Part shown: piece by piece, positions 31,900 through 40,557 of the stretch | Position numbering within the stretch: position 1 is the stretch's first letter | Layout of the letters: every line of letters begins with the position of its first letter | Translations under genes and position numbers: made by a program | Assembly (NCBI RefSeq): GCF_015558675.1 | Contig: NZ_JADMOL010000005.1 | Coordinates: forward strand, 62,652 to 126,651 | Source of the DNA: Paenibacillus sp. 1001270B_150601_E10 | GTDB taxonomy: Bacteria; Bacillota; Bacilli; Paenibacillales; Paenibacillaceae | Direction: 5' to 3' | Length of the DNA stretch: 64,000 bases | The notes under the pieces: model-generated | The model's input: the letters and a program-made list of their open reading frames with translations, nothing else | Database searches by the model: none | What the model was told of the DNA's origin: nothing

Positions 31900-33615
31900 G
31901 TGACTCTTGAAAAACGTGCCCACGAGGTATATGAACTGTGGTTGAATGATCCGCTCGTTGACCCTTCCCTTAAGGAAGAGCTGCAAGCGATCTCAGGACA
32001 GGAAAAGGAAATTGCAGATCGCTTCTACACCGATCTAAAGTTCGGTACAGGCGGACTACGCGGCGTCATCGGTGCTGGAACGAATCGCATGAATATACAT
32101 ACGGTTGGAAAAGCTACACAAGGCTTGGCTTTATTTTTAAAAAGTACAGATACTGCCCCTTCTGCAGCTATTGCGTACGACTCTCGCCACTTCTCGCCTG
32201 AATTTGCGCTGGAAGCAGCACTCGTACTTGCTGCAAACGGCGTGAAAGCGTACTTGTTCAACAGCCTGCGTCCAACGCCAGAGCTGAGCTTCGCTGTTCG
32301 TCATTTGAACGCCAATGCAGGGATCGTGGTTACAGCGAGCCATAATCCGCCTGAATACAACGGCTACAAAGTATACGGTGCCGATGGCGGACAAATCACG
32401 CCTGAGACGGCCAGCCGCGTCATTAAAGGCATTCAGGATATTTCTTCGCTGGCCGAGATTAAGAAGATCAGTCAGCAAGAAGCCGAAGAGAAGGGTCTTC
32501 TTGTATGGCTTGGCGAGGAGCTGGACGAAGCTTATATCAGCGCAGTCGCTGCTGTCAGCCAGCATCCGGAAGTCATTCAAGCATCGAGCGATAACTTCCG
32601 CGTGCTGTATACCCCGCTTCACGGATCTGGAAACATCCCTGTGCGCAAGGTACTTGACCGTGTAGGCTTCAAGCAGGTGCGCATTGTGCCTGAGCAGGAG
32701 CAGCCAGACGGAAGCTTCCCTACGGTGAAGTCGCCAAACCCTGAGGAGCGCAGCGCCTTTGCCATTGCGATTGAACAAGGCAAAGCTTGGGATGCCGATC
32801 TCATTATGGGAACCGATCCAGATGCCGATCGCATGGGTGCCGTCGTTAAAAATGCGCAGGGCGAATATGTGGTGCTGACCGGCAACCAGGCAGGTGCCAT
32901 TATGGTGCACTACATGCTTGATTCCATGAAGGAAAAAGGAACGCTTCCTGCCAATGGCGCCGTCATCAAGACGATCGTAACGAGCGAGCTCGGCGCAAGC
33001 ATCGCGGAATCCTTTGGCATGACGGTGATGAACACGCTGACAGGGTTCAAGTACATCGGCGAGAAGATGACGCAGTTCGATCAAACCCATGAGCATACAT
33101 TCATTTTTGGCTACGAAGAAAGCTACGGCTACCTTGCCGGCAACTATGCGCGCGACAAGGATGCCGTTATCGCGGCTATGCTTATTGCGGAGGCAGGCGC
33201 TTATTACAAATCCAAAGGCTTGACGCTAAATGAAGTGTTAGAGCAGTTGTATCGTCAGCATGGCTACTATCTGGAAGGGCTAGAGACCCGTACGCTGAAG
33301 GGCATGGAGGGCGTTGAGATCATTCAGGGCATCATGAACGAATGGCGTGACAATGCTCCGGATACAACAGGCGGTACGATCATCGTGAAGACCGAGGACT
33401 TCTCTCAAGGCCTGTACGATCTTCCAAAGGAAAATGTATTGAAGTTCCACCTCGAGGATGGAAGCTGGTTCTGTCTTCGTCCGTCTGGAACAGAGCCGAA
33501 GATCAAGATGTACTTTGCGGTAAAAGGGAACTCGCTTGATGATGCCAAAGAACGACTTGCAGCTCTTACAAATGATGTAATGGCTCGCATCGACGCCTTT
33601 ATCAATCAGCGATAA
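31900..33615 (+). CDS. pgcA: Phospho-sugar mutase, alpha-phosphoglucomutase type (PgcA-like)
   Basis: 571 residues, the full four-domain phosphohexomutase. Features are TASHNPPEYNGYKVYG (phosphoserine loop), GTDPDADRMG (Mg-binding DxDxD), FGYEESYGYLAG (sugar specificity) and LRPSGTEPKIKMYF (phosphate loop). It interconverts glucose-6-phosphate and glucose-1-phosphate in the cytosol, feeding UDP-glucose for glycolipid anchors of lipoteichoic acid and for other glycans. Length and wording match B. subtilis PgcA/YhxB. GTG at 31900 is chosen because AAGGAGG (31885-31891) stands eight bases before it; the in-frame ATG at 31858 has no site. The gene stands alone. It may supply precursors for the LTA synthase and glycosyltransferases seen in this window. 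Confidence 0.9.
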   Translation: MTLEKRAHEVYELWLNDPLVDPSLKEELQAISGQEKEIADRFYTDLKFGTGGLRGVIGAGTNRMNIHTVGKATQGLALFLKSTDTAPSAAIAYDSRHFSPEFALEAALVLAANGVKAYLFNSLRPTPELSFAVRHLNANAGIVVTASHNPPEYNGYKVYGADGGQITPETASRVIKGIQDISSLAEIKKISQQEAEEKGLLVWLGEELDEAYISAVAAVSQHPEVIQASSDNFRVLYTPLHGSGNIPVRKVLDRVGFKQVRIVPEQEQPDGSFPTVKSPNPEERSAFAIAIEQGKAWDADLIMGTDPDADRMGAVVKNAQGEYVVLTGNQAGAIMVHYMLDSMKEKGTLPANGAVIKTIVTSELGASIAESFGMTVMNTLTGFKYIGEKMTQFDQTHEHTFIFGYEESYGYLAGNYARDKDAVIAAMLIAEAGAYYKSKGLTLNEVLEQLYRQHGYYLEGLETRTLKGMEGVEIIQGIMNEWRDNAPDTTGGTIIVKTEDFSQGLYDLPKENVLKFHLEDGSWFCLRPSGTEPKIKMYFAVKGNSLDDAKERLAALTNDVMARIDAFINQR

Positions 33616-33715
33616 AAAGCCGCAACACAAATGATGATCGAGGTCAGAAAAGACTGCAGTAAGAGCACACTCTCCTTGCCTTTTCCAAGTCTCTAGACGC
33701 GGATAACCATGACAG

Positions 33716-33752
33716 GGATTGGTGACTTTGCTCTGCTCGCAATCCCCTTTTC
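33716..33752 (+). terminator. Possible rho-independent terminator after phosphoglucomutase
   Basis: GGGATTG (33716-33722) pairs with CAATCCC (33741-33747), then CTTTTC. The stem is short and the T-tract weak. Confidence 0.45.
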
Positions 33753-33836
33753 TGGCCTTCGTTTGGCTTGCAATGCATTTGCAATAGGTTCATACTAACC
33801 ATATATTCCATGTACTGAATGAAAGGGGTTCTTCCT

Positions 33837-34916
33837 ATGCAACAGGAAACACTCGAACTATTTCGCACCTTAACTGAATTCCCAGCTGCACCAGGCTTCG
33901 AGCGTGAGCTTCGCGCCTTAGTTAAGGGAGAGATCTCCAAATACACAGATGAAATCATTCATGACGCCCTAGGCGGCGTATTCGGTGTCGTTCGCGGCGA
34001 CGAAAACGGCCCTCGTGTCATGGTATCCGGACACTTGGATGAAGTCGGATTTATGACAACGCAAATTACCGACAACGGGATGATTAAGTTCAATACCCTT
34101 GGCGGCTGGTGGGGACAAGTCATTCTTGCTCAGCAAGTGGAAGTCATCACGCCAAAAGGACGCATTACAGGCGTTGTGGGCTCTATTCCAAAACATCTAT
34201 TGGATGAAGCAACGGCCAACAAGCCCGTTGATCCAAAAGTCATGTACATCGATATCGGCGCGGACAGCCGCGAAGAAGCTGAGGCTGCTGGCGTTCGCCC
34301 TGGTCAACAGATCGTTCCGGTATGTCCGTTCACTCCGCTTGTGAACCCAAAGAAAATCATGGCGAAGGCATGGGACAACCGCTACGGCGTTGGACTTGCT
34401 ATTGAGCTGTTGAAGGAAATCCACAAGGATCAAGTGAAGCTTCCAAACATTCTATTCTCCGGCGCAACGGTTCAGGAAGAAGTCGGCTTGCGCGGCGCGC
34501 GCACAGCAGCTAACCTGATCCAGCCAGACATCTTCTATGGTCTGGATTGCAGCGCGGCAAACGATATGACAGGTGACCGCAATTCCTTCGGACACTTGGG
34601 TAAAGGCGCATTGCTGCGCATCTATGACCCAACGATGATCACACATCGCGGACTTGTTGAGTTCGTTCAAGATATTGCGGATACGCATAAGATCCCGTAC
34701 CAATACTTTGTATCGCCAGGCGGTACGGATGCTGGTCAAATTCACCTTAGCGGTAAAGGCGTGCCTTCCACCATCATCGGTGTTGTAGGCCGCTACATCC
34801 ATACTCCAGCATCTATCGTGCATACCGATGATATCGATGCAGCGAAAGAGCTTCTTGTTCAACTGGTGAAGCATACAGACCGTACAACGTACAACACTAT
34901 CGTGGAGAATGCATAA
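33837..34916 (+). CDS. M42 family metallo-aminopeptidase
   Basis: 359 residues. The dimetal site is seen in [11 protein letters not shown] (His, Asp), AWDNRYG (bridging Asp), [11 protein letters not shown] (catalytic and metal Glu) and YGLDCS (metal Asp). A late His lies in [13 protein letters not shown]42 enzymes form dodecameric tetrahedra that trim small peptides in the cytosol; YsdC and FrvX-type proteins are close relatives. The second ATG at 33837 has AAAGGGG eight bases upstream, so it is preferred to ATG 33819. Terminator at 35060-35108 follows. Confidence 0.9.
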   Translation: MQQETLELFRTLTEFPAAPGFERELRALVKGEISKYTDEIIHDALGGVFGVVRGDENGPRVMVSGHLDEVGFMTTQITDNGMIKFNTLGGWWGQVILAQQVEVITPKGRITGVVGSIPKHLLDEATANKPVDPKVMYIDIGADSREEAEAAGVRPGQQIVPVCPFTPLVNPKKIMAKAWDNRYGVGLAIELLKEIHKDQVKLPNILFSGATVQEEVGLRGARTAANLIQPDIFYGLDCSAANDMTGDRNSFGHLGKGALLRIYDPTMITHRGLVEFVQDIADTHKIPYQYFVSPGGTDAGQIHLSGKGVPSTIIGVVGRYIHTPASIVHTDDIDAAKELLVQLVKHTDRTTYNTIVENA

Positions 34917-35059
34917 GCCATCCCATGACAATGAATGTGCCCTATTCTAAGTTGCTTACGCAATGTCATGATTCCTAATCGTGATAAGAACAGGTCGCAT
35001 TCGTTAGGAATAGGCAGAACATTACAGCAGTTATTAGATAAGGGTATCTCTAAACAAAT

Positions 35060-35113
35060 AAGCCCTCGAGCGTTCGATTACAGCTTGCCTGTCCTCGCTC
35101 GGGGGCTTTGTTT
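35060..35113. terminator. Rho-independent terminator between convergent genes
   Basis: A 13-base arm at 35060-35072 pairs with 35096-35108 (AAGCCC...GGGCTT, one mismatch). TGTTTTATTT follows on the plus strand; it may also serve the histidine kinase gene from the other side. Confidence 0.75.
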
Positions 35114-35184
35114 TATTTATGGATCAGATAAAAACAGGTGAACAAGCGTCGTAGCCACCATTTATGATCTTGCCATATCCCTTT

Positions 35185-36339
35185 TTATGAAGAAGAATCT
35201 TGTGCATCTACTGCAGCCTTTACTTCACATTGATAAGGAAGCTGGACGATAAACACAGAACCGGCCCCAAGCTGGCTTTCAACCTGAACCTTACCTCGAT
35301 GCAACTCCACAATTTTTTTGACAATGGACAAACCAAGTCCGTTGCCGCCTAGCTTTCGATTTCGGGAAGCATCCGCCTTATAGAACCGCTCGAACACATG
35401 CGGAAGATGCTCCTCTGCAATCCCGATCCCATCATCTGCAATGCTGATCTGGATGACGTCAGCCTCAAGCTTCATTGCGATACAAATATGGCCTTCCTCC
35501 TTGGCAAATTTGATCGCGTTATGGATCAGATTCGTCCATACCTGGCTCAGCGCATCCTCATCCGCAGTAATGGTAGCATGGGAGAGGGACAATTCAAGCT
35601 CAATATTTTTGGAACCCCACAGCGATTCCGAAGCAAGCACCACCTGCTTGATCTGCTCATCCAATCGGTACGTATTGACGGCCATGACATGATGCTCCGA
35701 TTCCAAGGACGTCAGCTTCAGCAGATTGTCGCTTAGCTTCGAAAGCCGAATCGTCTCTGTCTCTATAATTTGCAAATAGTGCTTGCGCTCCTTCTCAGTC
35801 AACTCCTCCTCTTGAAGAGCCAAGGCAAAGCCTCGAATCGAGGTTAACGGAGACTGTATCTCATGGGATACGTTCGAGATGAACTCCTGACGCATCTGCT
35901 CCATCTCCTGCAGCCCCACAGCCATATCATTAATGCCTGCAATGATTTTGTCATATTCACCGTCGATCCTATCCTCGGTATCGATCATGACATTGAATTC
36001 CCCTTTGGAGATTCGGCGAAGGGCATCGATAATCTGGGTCAGTGCATAATTCATCTTTCTCCAAGCAAATAAGATAAAGATGGTAAGGACAATAGCCCCG
36101 TAGACCGTAGCTGTGCCTGATTGAACAAGAAATAACGCGAGACCGGACAGCTCCCACTCTGTACGTGATAGAATGAACTGCAGCGTATAATATGCAGCAA
36201 TCCACACTCCGACTAGAACGAGAAGCAGCATTAACGTGTCAAGGGTATGCTTTAGATATCTCCTCGTCTTGGATATCTTTTTTGCTGAATGACGACTTGT
36301 TGGGGGGCTTTCAGGATGTCTACCTTGGCGCTCCCTCAT
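35185..36339 (-). CDS. Sensor histidine kinase (HssS-like two-component partner)
   Basis: 384 residues. Two membrane helices (TLMLLLVLVGVWIAAYYTLQF and GTATVYGAIVLTIFILFAW) frame a very short extracellular loop of ~25 residues, which suggests sensing within the membrane. A HAMP-like segment, H-box (NVSHEIQSPLTSIRGF), N-box (NLIHNAIKFA) and G-boxes (DDGIGIAEEHL, GGNGLGLSIVKKI) follow. ATG 36339 overlaps the response regulator stop as ATGA, with GAGG upstream, so translation is coupled. The kinase should autophosphorylate and pass phosphate to the adjacent regulator. The stimulus is unknown; the neighbouring exporter suggests envelope or toxic-compound stress. Confidence 0.88.
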   Translation of the reverse strand: MRERQGRHPESPPTSRHSAKKISKTRRYLKHTLDTLMLLLVLVGVWIAAYYTLQFILSRTEWELSGLALFLVQSGTATVYGAIVLTIFILFAWRKMNYALTQIIDALRRISKGEFNVMIDTEDRIDGEYDKIIAGINDMAVGLQEMEQMRQEFISNVSHEIQSPLTSIRGFALALQEEELTEKERKHYLQIIETETIRLSKLSDNLLKLTSLESEHHVMAVNTYRLDEQIKQVVLASESLWGSKNIELELSLSHATITADEDALSQVWTNLIHNAIKFAKEEGHICIAMKLEADVIQISIADDGIGIAEEHLPHVFERFYKADASRNRKLGGNGLGLSIVKKIVELHRGKVQVESQLGAGSVFIVQLPYQCEVKAAVDAQDSSS

Positions 36340-37010
36340 ATGCATACCTCAAGACGATAACCCAAGCCTCGTATCGTCTTAATGCGAAAGCCATGCAGTT
36401 GCTCGTCGAATCGGTCTCGAAGGCGATTAATATGCACATCCAAGGTTCGCTCATTGCCTTCGAAGTCATGCCCCCAGATATCCTCAATCAGCTGCTCACG
36501 GGAGAAGGTCTTGCCTGGCGTGCTACCAAGCTTGAATAGAAGCTCAAATTCCTTTCTTGGCAGCGTAAGACGCGTTTCCCCTATCAAGACCTCATACGTA
36601 TTGTGATCCAGCAGTAGCCAGCCAAACTGCACCGTATTGGAGACCGTAATCTGGTAACGGCGAAGCAATGCCCGAACACGCACGACGAGCTCCATAGGAT
36701 CAAAGGGCTTAACCAGATAATCATCCGCGCCTAGATTGAATCCCTTTATCTTCTGCGAGGTCTCCCCCTTCGCTGTCAGCATCAGCACCGGTAGATCGTA
36801 ATATTGCCGCAGCTCCTTCGTCAGCTCCCATCCGTCCATATTGGGCATCATAATATCCACGATCATCAGATCAATCTTCTTCTCTTCAAGCAGGGACAAT
36901 GCCTCACGTCCATCCTCTGCCTCTTCTACGTGGTATCCCTGCTGCTGCATAAATACGCGCACAAGCTCCCTGATATGGGGATCGTCGTCTGCAATCAATA
37001 GATTAACCAA
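36336..37010 (-). CDS. OmpR-family response regulator (HssR-like)
   Basis: 224 residues. The receiver domain has the acidic pocket LLIADDDPH, phospho-acceptor Asp52 in IVDIMMPNMDG, and Thr/Lys in LMLTAKG. The winged-helix effector starts at ~125 (LTLPRKEFELLFKL, FSREQLIEDIWG, RTLDVHINRLRDRF, IKTIRGLGYRLEV). Its wording is close to the heme-response regulator HssR, but the exporter nearby is a full-length ABC half-transporter and not HrtAB, so heme sensing is not proven. Start is TTG at 37010 with GGAGGAGG upstream. The order on the minus strand is exporter, regulator, kinase. Confidence 0.88.
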   Translation of the reverse strand: MVNLLIADDDPHIRELVRVFMQQQGYHVEEAEDGREALSLLEEKKIDLMIVDIMMPNMDGWELTKELRQYYDLPVLMLTAKGETSQKIKGFNLGADDYLVKPFDPMELVVRVRALLRRYQITVSNTVQFGWLLLDHNTYEVLIGETRLTLPRKEFELLFKLGSTPGKTFSREQLIEDIWGHDFEGNERTLDVHINRLRDRFDEQLHGFRIKTIRGLGYRLEVCI

Positions 37011-37173
37011 GCTTAGCCTCCTCCTTCCCGTGTTGCATAGGCGGGCACAAGGATCTGATTCATCCCGAAACGTACATTAGGATCTGCAATCCAATCAAAG
37101 TGCCCTTACTATTCACGAACGCATCCTGCAGTCTTTTCTGGTATTGAAAGCCTGCATTTCTGCTTGCTATAGC

Positions 37174-39057
37174 TTACATCGACTGCTGCTTTCTTAAAAA
37201 TAGTGGCTTTTGCTCAAACGCTTCCTGCTCTTCTTGATGCTGATCTTCTTGATCGGGCTCCATAGGAAGCGCCTCTACATTGCGCAGTCCTTGCTCTTGA
37301 ATGCGAAGCTGCTGCATGGCGAACTCGCGATACATCTCATGCTCTTCGAATAGCAGCTCATGAGAGCCGATACCAGTTACTTTCCCTTTTTCAATAAACA
37401 CGATCTGATCCGCATCAACGACTGTAGACAGTCGATGTGCAATCACTAACGTCGTGCGGCCTTTCATTAGGTTCTGCAGCGCATCCTGCACCACGATCTC
37501 CGACTTGCTGTCGAGGCTTGAAGTGGCCTCATCGAGCATCAGAATCTTCGGATCACGAAGCAGCGCCCGCGCAATCGCAATCCGCTGCCGCTGTCCGCCA
37601 GACAGCTTCACGCCGCGCTCCCCTACCTCTGTATCATAGCCTTGCGGCATGTCATCGATAAAGATATCGGCATACGCCATCTTCGTTGCAAGCTTAAGCT
37701 CCTCTTCGCTTACTTCCCGATTCATGCCATAGCATATATTATCCCGAATTGTTCCGTCCATCAACGGACTCTCCTGTGAGACGTATCCAATCTGACTGCG
37801 CCAGGATTGCAAGGAGTAGGAATCAATACGCTCATCGCCAAGTCGAATGGAGCCTTGCGTTGGCTCATAGTAGCGCTCGAACAAGGAGAACAGTGTCGTC
37901 TTGCCGCCGCCGCTTGGCCCTACAATAGCAGTAACCTTGCCCGCAGGAATGTGAAAATGAACATCTTTAAGTATCGCTTCCTGCCCCTTTTCATAGGCAA
38001 AGTTCACGTGATCTACGGTCATCGGCAGGCTGCCTTCCTTTACCTTCGCCTGCTTCGAATGATCTTCCTCTTCCGTATCAAGAATGGTCATTAGATGCTC
38101 CGTTGCCCCTATGGCCTTCTGCACTTGTGTGAAAAACATCGACAGCTGACTCATCGGAATGACAATCTGAATCAAATAGAGGATATAGGCGACCAGATCA
38201 CCAGCAGACATCGCTCCTGAGGAGACGCGCATGCCGCCAAAGCCGACGATGATGACAAGCAAAAGCATCAGGACAAAGGACATAAGCGGTTGAATCATCG
38301 CCTGCACCTTGCCTTCACGAATGCCAAAGGCAAGCAGATTCGAGATGCCCTTTGCGCCATTCTCATATTCACGCTGCTCAGCATTCGAGGATTTGACCAG
38401 TCGAATCTCGGACAGCACCTGCGTCAGCTTTCCTGTGAAGGAAGCTGTCTCATCCTGCAAGCCTTTCGAGATCTTGAACATTTGCTTGCCAAGCGGAACA
38501 AGCACAAGCGCCGATACCGGAATCACGGTCAGCATGATCAAGGTCATCTGCCAATCCAGCATGAAGAGGATGACCATAGAACCAATAACGGACAATATCC
38601 CTGATACAAACGCAATCAGATGCTCGGTGATCAGGTTTTTGACAATGCCTGTATCATTCGTAATCCGGCTAATCGTCTCTCCTGTCCGGTTCTGATCATA
38701 GAAGGGAACCGGAAGCACGAGCATCTTTCTCCACAAGCGATCCCTTAGGCTTGCGACGACCCTTTGCCCGATCACATTCAACAAATAAATCGATACGCCG
38801 CTCGCGATCGTCTGCACCACAAAGGCAATACCCAAAGATACAATCTGAGAGGACTTCAATGAGGACATCGTAAAGCCGTCCACCAAGCCCTTTGTAAACA
38901 TCGGGATAATTAATGATACAACCGTGGCACCAATGCTTAAGAGCAAAGCAGTAAGCAGCAGCGCCTTAGAAGGCTTCGTTTCTTGGATCAAGCGGACAAA
39001 TTTGCGCCAATTGCCAAGGGAGCCTTTGGTTTCTTCAACATGAGGATATGCATCCAT
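37174..39057 (-). CDS. ABC transporter, fused permease and ATPase (BmrA-like exporter)
   Basis: 627 residues. Six membrane helices in the first ~330 residues (type IV exporter fold, e.g. LLLTALLLSIGATVVSLIIP) are followed by an ATPase domain. It has Walker A GPSGGGKTT, Q-loop YVSQESPLMDGTI, signature LSGGQRQRIAIARALL, Walker B ILMLDEATSSLD and H-loop IAHRLS. A homodimer should export lipophilic drugs, lipids or peptides. The start at 39057 (MDAYPHVEE) follows AAAGGAG; the longer frame to 39228 has no support. It lies 163 bases before the two-component genes on the same strand, so it may be in their operon or their target. Confidence 0.9.
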   Translation of the reverse strand: MDAYPHVEETKGSLGNWRKFVRLIQETKPSKALLLTALLLSIGATVVSLIIPMFTKGLVDGFTMSSLKSSQIVSLGIAFVVQTIASGVSIYLLNVIGQRVVASLRDRLWRKMLVLPVPFYDQNRTGETISRITNDTGIVKNLITEHLIAFVSGILSVIGSMVILFMLDWQMTLIMLTVIPVSALVLVPLGKQMFKISKGLQDETASFTGKLTQVLSEIRLVKSSNAEQREYENGAKGISNLLAFGIREGKVQAMIQPLMSFVLMLLLVIIVGFGGMRVSSGAMSAGDLVAYILYLIQIVIPMSQLSMFFTQVQKAIGATEHLMTILDTEEEDHSKQAKVKEGSLPMTVDHVNFAYEKGQEAILKDVHFHIPAGKVTAIVGPSGGGKTTLFSLFERYYEPTQGSIRLGDERIDSYSLQSWRSQIGYVSQESPLMDGTIRDNICYGMNREVSEEELKLATKMAYADIFIDDMPQGYDTEVGERGVKLSGGQRQRIAIARALLRDPKILMLDEATSSLDSKSEIVVQDALQNLMKGRTTLVIAHRLSTVVDADQIVFIEKGKVTGIGSHELLFEEHEMYREFAMQQLRIQEQGLRNVEALPMEPDQEDQHQEEQEAFEQKPLFLRKQQSM

Positions 39058-39406
39058 ATCTTCCACTCCTTTATTCCTATCTCTTGTTTGAATTGATTTT
39101 ATCGTACAAGAGCAATGTAAACTCCATTTAAACAATGAGACAGAAGACGTCATTGAACACCCTTCATGCGCTATCTCCTTATCTATTCGTCTATCAAAAT
39201 AAGAGCATGCCCCTACTGCTAAACTCATCTCTTTTTAAAGCTTCAAATTCTTCTTGCTATAGGAAGGAGTGATTGATAAATATGAAGAAAAAAAGACAAT
39301 CAGCCCGAACTTTATCGTTTGAGCCGATTGCCATTTCGATGAAGCCTGTATGGAGATTAGGATACTGCTGGATACTGCAAAAAAAGTCTAGAGGTGCTGC
39401 AAGCCT

Positions 39407-40522
39407 TTACGGACGCTTTCCGTTATTATGCTTATGCAATACAGCATCCAAGAGAAGAAACAGCATCACCCACCCAAGTGCCGTGTACAGCGGCAGCATA
39501 AACCACACAATCGTAGCATATGCGATGAGCGTGCCGATCAGCAGCCAAATGCTTTTCCAGTAACCAAAGCGAACCTCATCTTTCTTGTGGTATACAAGTA
39601 CACTATGCTTCGCCATATAGAACATGGCAGCAGCTCCGAATAACAGATTGACCTCAAGCATATAGCTGGCATGCCCCTCATAGATCAGGTGAATATCTGC
39701 GGCAAGAAGCATAATGGCAAGCATGATAAAATAGTGCCCATACAGCAGAATTTGGCCATTCGTGCGCTTTTCCTTGCTCATAACCTTCTCATAGCCTTCG
39801 TAGTAGCCCCACCACATCAGACATACGATAAGAAAGGCAACTATACTGAACATAAGCGTCTTCAGATTCGTCGTATCTGTGCTTAAAATACTGATAATAG
39901 ACACAATGATTTCCCCAAGGGCAATGATAACCAACAGTCCAAAGCGCTCCGCCAGATGCGGCAGATCGACAGGCATGCGCTTCAATCGCTCTTTTTTCAC
40001 TAGTGGAAGCGCAATATCGACCGCAATTCCGATATACATAATCAGATAACGCAGCCAGCCGCTAAAGAACAAGGACGGAAGCGACAAGCAAAAGCCTACT
40101 AAGAATAAACGCCCGAGCAGTCCCGCTACTTCCTTCTCTTCTTGAGGGCAAACAGCACGCGATACGCTAAAGTATTCTATGATCGTAATCCCGCGGATGC
40201 CGAGATAAGCAATGAGGAACGTATAATACGTCTCATCAAAGTCCAAGTTAAAACTCGCTGTCATGATTATCAGAAGCATCATCTGTGCTAGCATATAGCC
40301 CTGTGGTCGAGGAAGGACAAGCCCAAAACGATTGAAGAACATCGTCTGCCCGACCCATGCCCACCACATGGGCGTAACCATCAGCAAATATTCGAAAAAA
40401 TAAACGAGTGATTTGTCAGGATTCGCCCCGATCGTGAGCAGCAGGTGATTCGTGGAGGATATAGCTGCAACGAAAACCAGATCAAAGAACAGCTCGAGCC
40501 AGGATACTTTGCGTTCTTCCAT
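39407..40522 (-). CDS. Low temperature requirement protein A (LtrA) family
   Basis: 371 residues with about ten membrane helices. Family signatures are VSWLELFFDLVFVAAI at the N-terminus and HLAERFGLLVIIALGEIIV in the middle. LtrA was named from a Listeria mutant unable to grow in the cold; the biochemical role is unknown. AAAGGAGG stands before the ATG. It follows the radical SAM gene on the same strand with a 35-base gap, so the two are probably co-transcribed. Confidence 0.9.
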   Translation of the reverse strand: MEERKVSWLELFFDLVFVAAISSTNHLLLTIGANPDKSLVYFFEYLLMVTPMWWAWVGQTMFFNRFGLVLPRPQGYMLAQMMLLIIMTASFNLDFDETYYTFLIAYLGIRGITIIEYFSVSRAVCPQEEKEVAGLLGRLFLVGFCLSLPSLFFSGWLRYLIMYIGIAVDIALPLVKKERLKRMPVDLPHLAERFGLLVIIALGEIIVSIISILSTDTTNLKTLMFSIVAFLIVCLMWWGYYEGYEKVMSKEKRTNGQILLYGHYFIMLAIMLLAADIHLIYEGHASYMLEVNLLFGAAAMFYMAKHSVLVYHKKDEVRFGYWKSIWLLIGTLIAYATIVWFMLPLYTALGWVMLFLLLDAVLHKHNNGKRP

Positions 40523-40557
40523 TCATGCATCCTCCTTTTTTTAGCGGCACCTAATGA

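Noticed and set aside
39273-39563. Plus-strand frame with GGAAGGAG upstream (starts MINMKKKRQSARTLSF)
   Set aside because: Half of it runs antisense to the well supported LtrA gene and the product is unrecognised. A very short real peptide at its start cannot be excluded.
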